Positions 16,615-22,820 of a stretch of DNA of 22,820 nt are shown in pieces (position 1 is the stretch's first letter; every line of letters starts with the position of its first letter). This stretch comes from Bolinopsis microptera (lineage: Eukaryota > Ctenophora > Tentaculata > Lobata > Bolinopsidae), in the NCBI RefSeq assembly GCF_026151205.1, contig NW_026971884.1, positions 1 to 22,820 of the forward strand, given 5' to 3'. The position numbers were made by a program, and so were the translations under genes. The notes under the pieces are model-generated. The model saw only the letters and a program-made list of their open reading frames with translations, had not been told where the DNA came from and searched no databases.

Positions 16615-19600
16615 GCGGACTACTTGTAATGGCACTATGTGTCCACTTAGCTTGTCTGCTATTATATGTTATTAATTGGGTGGTGGGCTACTTGTAAGGG
16701 ACACTAGGTGTCGACTTGGCTTGTGGTCTGCTATTATATGTTATTAATTGGGTGGTGGGCTACTTGTAAGGGACACTAGGTGTCGACTTGGCTTGTGGTC
16801 TGCTATTATATGTTATTAATTGGGTGGTGGGCTACTTGTAAGGGACACTATATGTGTCTACTTGGCTTGTGGTCTGCTATTATATGTTATTTATTGGGTG
16901 GTGGGCTACTTGTAAGGGACACTATATGTGTCTACTTGGCTTGTAGTCTGCTATTATATGTTATTAATTGGGTGGTGGGCTACTTGTAAGGGACACTAGG
17001 TGTTGACTTGGCTTGTGGTCTGCTATTATACGTTATTAATTGGGTGGTGGGCTACTTGTAAGGGACACTATATGTGTCTACTTGGCTTGTGGTCTGCTAT
17101 TATATGTTATTTATTGGGTGGTGGGCTACTTGTAAGGGACACTAGGTGTCGACTTGGCTTGTGGTCTGCTATTATATGTTATTAATTGGGTGGTGGGCTA
17201 CTTGTAAGGGACACTATATGTGTCTACTTGGCTTGTAGTCTGCTATTATATGTTATTTATTGGGCGGTGGGCTACTTGTAAGGGACACTAGGTGTCGACT
17301 TGGCTTGTGGTCTGCTATTATATGTTATTAATTGGGTGGTGGGCTACTTGTAAGGGACACTATATGTGTCTACTTGGCTTGTGGTCTGCTTTTATATGTT
17401 ATTTATTGGGTGGTGGGCTACTTGTAAGGGACACTAGGTGTCGACTTGGCTTGTGGTCTGCTATTATATGTTATTAATTGGGTGGTGGGCTACTTGTAAG
17501 GGACACTAGGTGTCGACTTGGCTTGTGGTCTGCTATTATATGTTATTAATTGGGTGGTGGGCTACTTGTAAGGGACACTATATGTGTCTACTTGGCTTGT
17601 GGTCTGCTATTATATGTTATTTATTGGGTGGTGGGCTACTTGTAAGGGACACTAGGTGTCGACTTGGCTTGTGGTCTGCTATTATATGTTATTTATTGGG
17701 TGGTGGGCTACTTGTAAGGGACACTATATGTGTCTACTTGGCTTGTAGTCTGCTATTATATGTTATTTATTGGGTGGTGGGCTACTTGTAAGGGACAGTA
17801 GGTGTCGACTTGGCTTGTGGTCTGCTATTATACGTTATTAATTGGGTGGTGGGCTACTTGTAAGGGACACTATATGTGTCTACTTGGCTTGTAGTCTGCT
17901 ATTATATGTTATTTATTGGGTGGTGGGCTACTTGTAAGGGACACTAGGTGTCGACTTGGCTTGTGGTCTGCTTTTATATGTTATTGATTGGGTGGTGGGC
18001 TACTTGTAAGGGACACTAGGTGTCGACTTGGCTTGTGGTCTGCTATTATATGTTATTTATTGGGTGGTGGGCTACTTGTAAGGGACACTAGGTGTCGACT
18101 TGGCTTGTGGTCTGCTATTATATGTTATTAATTGGGTGGTGGGCTACTTGTAAGGGACACTAGGTGTCGACTTGGCTTGTGGTCTGCTATTATATGTTAT
18201 TAATTGGGTGGTGGGCTACTTGTAAGGGACACTAGGTGTCGACTTGGCTTGTGGTCTGCTATTATATGTTATTAATTGGGTGGTGGGCTACTTGTAAGGG
18301 ACACTAGGTGTCGACTTGGCTTGTGGTCTGCTATTATATGTTATTAATTGGGTGGTGGGCTACTTGTAAGGGACACTATATGTGTCTACTTGGCTTGTGG
18401 TCTGCTATTATATGTTATTTATTGGGTGGTGGGCTACTTGTAAGGGACACTAGGTGTCGACTTGGCTTGTGGTCTGCTATTATATGTTATTTATTGGGTG
18501 GTGGGCTACTTGTAAGGGACACTATATGTGTCTACTTGGCTTGTAGTCTGCTATTATATGTTATTTATTGGGTGGTGGGCTACTTGTAAGGGACACTAGG
18601 TGTCGACTTGGCTTGTGGTCTGCTATTATATGTTATTAATTGGGTGGTGGGCTACTTGTAAGGGACACTATGTGTCTACTTGGCTTGTGGTCTGCTATTA
18701 TATGTTATTGATTGGGTGGTGGGCTACTTGTAAGGGACACTATATGTGTCTACTTGGCTTGTAGTCTGCTATTATATGTTATTTATTGGGTGGTGGGCTA
18801 CTTGTAAGGGACACTAGGTGTCGACTTGGCTTGTGGTCTGCTTTTATATGTTATTGATTGGGTGGTGGGCTACTTGTAAGGGACACTAGGTGTCGACTTG
18901 GCTTGTGGTCTGCTATTATATGTTATTTATTGGGTGGTGGGCTACTTGTAAGGGACACTAGGTGTCGACTTGGCTTGTGGTCTGCTATTATATGTTATTA
19001 ATTGGGTGGTGGGCTACTTGTAAGGGACACTAGGTGTCGACTTGGCTTGTGGTCTGCTATTATATGTTATTAATTGGGTGGTGGGCTACTTGTAAGGGAC
19101 ACTAGGTGTCGACTTGGCTTGTGGTCTGCTATTATATGTTATTAATTGGGTGGTGGGCTACTTGTAAGGGACACTAGGTGTCGACTTGGCTTGTGGTCTG
19201 CTATTATATGTTATTAATTGGGTGGTGGGCTACTTGTAAGGGACACTATATGTGTCTACTTGGCTTGTGGTCTGCTATTATATGTTATTTATTGGGTGGT
19301 GGGCTACTTGTAAGGGACACTAGGTGTCGACTTGGCTTGTGGTCTGCTATTATATGTTATTTATTGGGTGGTGGGCTACTTGTAAGGGACACTATATGTG
19401 TCTACTTGGCTTGTAGTATGCTATTATATGTTATTTATTGGGTGGTGGGCTACTTGTAAGGGACACTAGGTGTTGACTTGGCTTGTGGTCTGCTATTATA
19501 TGTTATTTATTGGGTGGTGGGCTACTTGTAAGGGACACTAGGTGTCGACTTGGCTTGTAGTCTGCTATTATATGTTATTTATTGGGTGGTGGGCTAATTG

Positions 19601-19650
19601 TAAGGGACACTAGGTGTCGACTTGGCTTGTAGTCTGCTATTATATGTTAT
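16615..19650. repeat. 72/74-bp minisatellite, about 41 units
   Basis: A tandem array of a unit that begins GGACACTAGGTGTCGACTTG (72 bases) or GGACACTATATGTGTCTACT (74 bases). The first unit (near 16615) is diverged. The two forms alternate in blocks, and a block of 870 bases is repeated: 17971 onward matches 18841 onward for more than 600 bases with very few differences. Every form keeps an inverted repeat GACAC-N-GTGTC. Open frames along the array are a by-product of the repeat; 74-base units break any long frame. Confidence 0.95.
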
Positions 19651-19742
19651 TTGTAATAAAGCAATTTTTGAATTTTAAAACTTGATTGATCTTTTTCTAT
19701 TTTAATTCAATTTTTCCGCAGGCAAACTACAGTGACTACGGT

Positions 19743-19750
19743 GGTACAGT
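19743..19750. repeat. Target-site duplication (left, GGTACAGT)
   Basis: GGTACAGT here and at 20292-20299 flank the telomere-repeat element. The next base is G on both sides or part of the terminal GGGG, so 8 or 9 bases are possible. Confidence 0.75.
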
Positions 19751-20291
19751 GGGGTCTGGGACTCAACAGCTTGAGACTCTACGGCGTGAGACTAGACTCT
19801 AACCCTAACCCTAACCTTAACCCTAACCTTAACCCTAACCCTAACCCTAACCCTAACCCTAGGGTTAGAGTAACTCTAATTTAACCTAACAGTAACCTAA
19901 CAGTAACCTAACAGTAACCTAACCTAACCTAACCTAACCCAACCTAACCTAACCTAACCTAACCTAACCTAACCTAACATAACCTAACCTAACCTAACCT
20001 AACCCAACCTAACCTAACCTAACCTAACCTAACCTAACCTAACATAACCTAACCTAACCTAACCTAACCTAACCTAACCTAACCTAACCTAACCTAACCT
20101 AACCTAACCTAACCTAACCTAACCTAACCTAACCTAACCTAACCTAACCTAACCTAACCTAACCTAACCTAACCTAACCTAACCTAACCTAACCTAACCT
20201 AACCTAACCTAACCTAACCCTAACCCTAACCAAAATCCTAACCTAACCCTAACCCGCCGTAGAGTCTTACGCCGTAGAGCTTCCCGACCCC
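19751..20291. mobile_element. Short inverted-repeat element filled with telomere-like repeats
   Basis: The 541-base element begins GGGGTCTGGGA and ends TTCCCGACCCC, the imperfect reverse complement. Subterminal copies of CTCTACGGCG lie inside both ends in inverted orientation (near 19777 left; 20254-20280 right, twice). An 8-base duplication flanks it. It has no coding capacity, so it is a non-autonomous DNA transposon. The 8-base duplication fits hAT, P, Merlin and some others; the ends do not let me choose. Confidence 0.7.
19798..20254. repeat. Telomere-like arrays (CCCTAA)n and (CCTAA)n
   Basis: (CCCTAA)n with a few CCTTAA variants runs from about 19798 to 19861 and then flips into AGGGTTAG. 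Three copies of an 11-base TAACCTAACAG unit follow, then about 300 bases of CCTAA (the TTAGG type), returning to CCCTAA near 20217. It lies inside a transposon-like unit and is not a chromosome end. Confidence 0.95.
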
Positions 20292-20560
20292 GGTACAGTG
20301 TACACTTTGAAAATTTTGCTTTGTGCTTGCTCAACAGTAAAATCGGAGGTCTTGCTGCTCGTCAAGGTCTTTTAGCAATATTCGAAGTTCTCTTTTGTGC
20401 TTTAGTGATTTAAAAACTAATCAGCTGAATAGAATAACATTCAAAATATTTTAGATTTATTTGATAGTTCAGATTTATATTAATTGTTAGAAAGGAAATT
20501 GTTTTGTTCACATCGAGAGTTTAGTTTTATAATTTTGCAATATTTTCAGGAACCATAAGC
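20292..20560 (+). pseudogene. Diverged partial copy of the Ulp1-like protease exons
   Basis: From the GTACAG acceptor at 20293-20298 the sequence parallels 15991-16094: it shares the GTACAG...CACTTTGA start, the TTGCTTGCTC-ACAG middle and the GCAATAT-C-GA-GTTC end. The following intron-like stretch shares CAAAATATTT...TTATTTGATAGTT with 16165-16196 and ends in TTTTCAG near 20549, like 16214-16223. The catalytic Asp position reads Glu and the frame afterwards soon stops, so it is probably a decayed paralogue. The match is by eye and could be weaker than it looks. Confidence 0.45.
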
Positions 20561-21252
20561 CATTTTAGCGAGGGAAAACGAACTACACAACGAACTTTAA
20601 AACTCGCCGAAGTCCACAAACATTTATACGCAATTACCGAACTGTTACAGTACGTTTAGCCGACTAAGCGAAATAAATTATTGTATTGACTATCTTATAA
20701 ATAGAATGGTATTTAATCACTCAACTATCAGTATCACGTGACTTACTTTAATAGTAATACGTTCTTTAGTTGGCCTTGGGAAGGGACTATATAATTACTT
20801 ACCTCGGGTAGCTTTTTAAATTTTGACACATGCGGGGAGACTCAATCGGTTTGATATTCATGATAACACATATTTACTGATGATTGATTTACAGAATTTA
20901 AAATTACAATATGGTTTATACTTTAATATGTTATGTCACAAATTACCATTTCTCAGTTACAATAATTTTTGTGTCTAACTGCTTCTAATGTTGCCTCTTT
21001 ATTACTGTTAACTGTTTGAACAGTTTTCCATCGCCAATGAAATATGAACTGACCTGGTGCAGGCTATTATATGTTGAATCACTTTGTCTGGTGTCAACAA
21101 TATTTCAAAAGAATGTTTACAAGTATGAAGTAATATTCGTCTATTTAAACTAATATTTTCGGTAGTAATTATCATTCTCAGTGTAAATACTAAAATTTAA
21201 TAGTGGAGAGTCATAATTTTCTTAGTCGGTTTTAGACCAAAAAAATGTGATA
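20561..21252. other. AT-rich stretch without recognisable genes
   Basis: No open frame with recognisable content, no tandem repeat and no RNA gene was seen. Confidence 0.5.
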
Positions 21253-22609
21253 TTTTAACCAAAACCCAAACATTGGGTAGGATTGAGCGTTGTAAATGTG
21301 TGTGCATGCAGGGCAAAACTAAAGTGTGATCAAGTAACTTAATTATATTCGTTATAACTCCAGTTCCACGATACAATGTGAAATAAAGTAACTCTTTATA
21401 TAAATTACATAGATAGTTAATAAAACGAATAGAAGATGTGATATAAAAAAGTGACCGTTCTTGTCCCGTCACAGCGCTCGCTTGCTTTGACCGTCATGTC
21501 ACCAAATCATGAATTTAAAACGTCAGGCCTAGTCCTATCAATAATTATGAAAATAATGAAATTTACTAGTCAATTGCTAACATAAAAGAGACCGTGAAAT
21601 ATCCGGATCGGAACAATATGTATTACTATTAGTCACATAGTCGTTCTGTTCCTAGGTTAAATTTGTATTGATCCAGTTTATTGCCACAAGGCTGTTATCA
21701 TTTCCTGATAACAGCTTTTTCCTTGTTGCAATAAACGGGATCAATACAAATTGTATCTAAGTATAGTACAACAAATACCAATCATCATAATTAAAGTAAC
21801 ATTTTGATTTTCCATGTGTCACACTGATTTATCCATTATATTTTACCTAACCTATATTTGTGTGCTCTGGTATAAAATAAATTAAAGTCGGGCTTCATAA
21901 AACTCCAAAAATATAATAGCTAACTAAGCTCAGTTAAGATTAAAAATATGCATACTCGATTTTATCTTTTGTATGGTCAATGATCATTGTGCAGTACATA
22001 AACTCTTTTAGTTCCTTTGGTGCCCAGTAACAATTGGTTTCACTAACTCAGTTCATAACTTTATGCGGTCAGTCTAAACTCTAGGGAAATCTAAACTATA
22101 AGCTTTAAAGTAACTCTCAATGATCGCTTTTGTTTTAAATTGGGAATAGAATTAATTTAATTGTGATTTATGACAAAAATAATTTTAATTTCATTTTGTA
22201 ACGTTTAGACAAATACAGACATTTTCTATGAACATAGTTAGATTTATAAATCGTTCGGATTAGACTTTTACTAGTAGTACTATACTACAATAACAAGTTT
22301 TTATTCTGCTGTAAAAATACCACTTCTTTCAAATCGAATAAATTTTCGTGAGTGATTTGGTGACATGACGGTCAAAGCAAGCGAGCGCTGTGACGGGACA
22401 AGAACGGTCACTTTTTTATATCACATCTTCTATTCGTTTTATTAACTATATATGTAATTTATATAAAGAGTTACTTTATTTCACATTGTATCGTGGAACT
22501 GGAGTTATAACGAATATAATTAAGTTACTTGATCACACTTTAGTTTTGCCCTGCATGCACACACATTTACAACGCTCAATCCTACCCAATGTTTGGGTTT
22601 TGGTTAAAA
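21253..22609. mobile_element. Fold-back / inverted-repeat element with 257-bp arms
   Basis: The left arm 21253-21509 and right arm 22353-22609 are reverse complements over 257 bases with about one mismatch seen (ATAGATAG versus ATATATAG). The ends are TTTTAACC and GGTTAAAA, each flanked by TA, which would suit a Tc1/mariner-type TA duplication. The 843-base centre has no coding capacity. Open frames in each arm (minus left, plus right) are nearly the same peptide because the arms are copies. Confidence 0.75.
21660..21752. repeat. 93-bp imperfect palindrome (hairpin)
   Basis: AATTTGTATTGATCC at 21660-21674 pairs with GGATCAATACAAATT at 21738-21752. GTTTATTGC/GCAATAAAC and ACAAGG/CCTTGT continue the stem, and GCTGTTATCA/TGATAACAGC closes it around a 5-base loop. 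It lies in the centre of the fold-back element. It may be a nested small inverted-repeat transposon or a hairpin RNA source. Confidence 0.8.
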
Positions 22610-22820
22610 TAAATATATATAAATACTAGTGCCCGCGGGGTGATTAAAAATTACGCTCATTTTTTCCCAAAAATACCAATATCTTAGTACGTGATTTTGG
22701 TGAAAGTGACTTTTCTCAAAGCATATTTTTTAAACCCTCTCATAAGTGTGATAATCAGGTGTCTTAAAAATCATACCAGAGCGTTGAAATCTAATCTGCA
22801 TAGTCTGGAGTCCGGATGTC
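22610..22820. other. Right edge, no recognisable feature
   Basis: AT-rich sequence after the fold-back element. I see no open frame, repeat or RNA gene here. Confidence 0.5.

Noticed and set aside
16780-19459. Repeated 60-93 codon hydrophobic frames that look like membrane proteins
   Set aside because: Products of the 72-base unit being a multiple of three; 74-base units break the frame and every copy is the same peptide.
16615-19650. CRISPR-like array
   Set aside because: Units are contiguous 72/74-base repeats with no unique spacers, in a eukaryotic setting.
19798-20254. A true telomere end or a chromosome fusion point
   Set aside because: The array has inverted terminal repeats and an 8-bp duplication, and non-telomeric sequence continues on both sides; a transposon insertion explains it better. 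A fusion is not fully excluded because of the head-to-head CCCTAGGG near 19857.
21197-22629. Two near-identical ~80-90 codon frames on opposite strands
   Set aside because: They are the two arms of an inverted repeat; no domain or conservation signal independent of the repeat.

Overview
This window looks like nuclear DNA from an invertebrate animal, judged from GT-AG introns, a Ty3/Gypsy-type retroelement with an envelope gene, a Helitron-type gene, a large minisatellite and telomere-like arrays. The species cannot be named from the sequence. I see no ordinary cellular gene: everything is mobile-element or repeat DNA. No database search was possible, so every claim of novelty is relative to what I know.

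Layout. (1) 1-3864: a region rich in a GTCCG-containing repeat, then a long exon for a Helitron-type replicase-helicase (HUH nuclease with paired tyrosines, then a PIF1-like SF1 helicase). (2) 3865-15214: a complete LTR retroelement inserted into that exon and flanked by a 4-bp duplication (CGAC). Its two 809-bp LTRs look identical to me and gag, pol and env are all open, so the insertion is recent. (3) 15219-16467: the rest of the interrupted gene, which resumes in the same reading frame and continues through three phase-compatible introns into a Ulp1/C48-type cysteine protease with its H, D, Q and C residues. (4) About 16615-19650: a 72/74-bp minisatellite. (5) 19751-20291: a short inverted-repeat element filled with TTAGGG- and TTAGG-type repeats and flanked by an 8-bp duplication, sitting at the edge of a decayed second copy of the protease exons. 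(6) 21253-22609: a fold-back element with 257-bp inverted arms and an internal 93-bp hairpin.

The retroelement is organised as LTR - primer site - gag - (-1 frameshift signal) - pol (PR-RT-RH-IN) - env - LTR. Gag and pol are joined by a textbook slippery heptamer right before the gag stop, followed by a GC-rich hairpin. The Env has an unusual N-terminal PAN/Apple-type cysteine module.

The most striking find is an apparent antisense, spliced, three-exon gene inside the retroelement (14116 down to 10978, minus strand). Its junctions all match splice consensus and all keep phase 0. It would encode a 132-residue protein with a basic N-terminus, a leucine-zipper coiled coil and an acidic serine-rich tail. 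Its second intron contains the entire env gene. The layout recalls the antisense HBZ gene of HTLV-1, but I see no sequence relationship and claim none.
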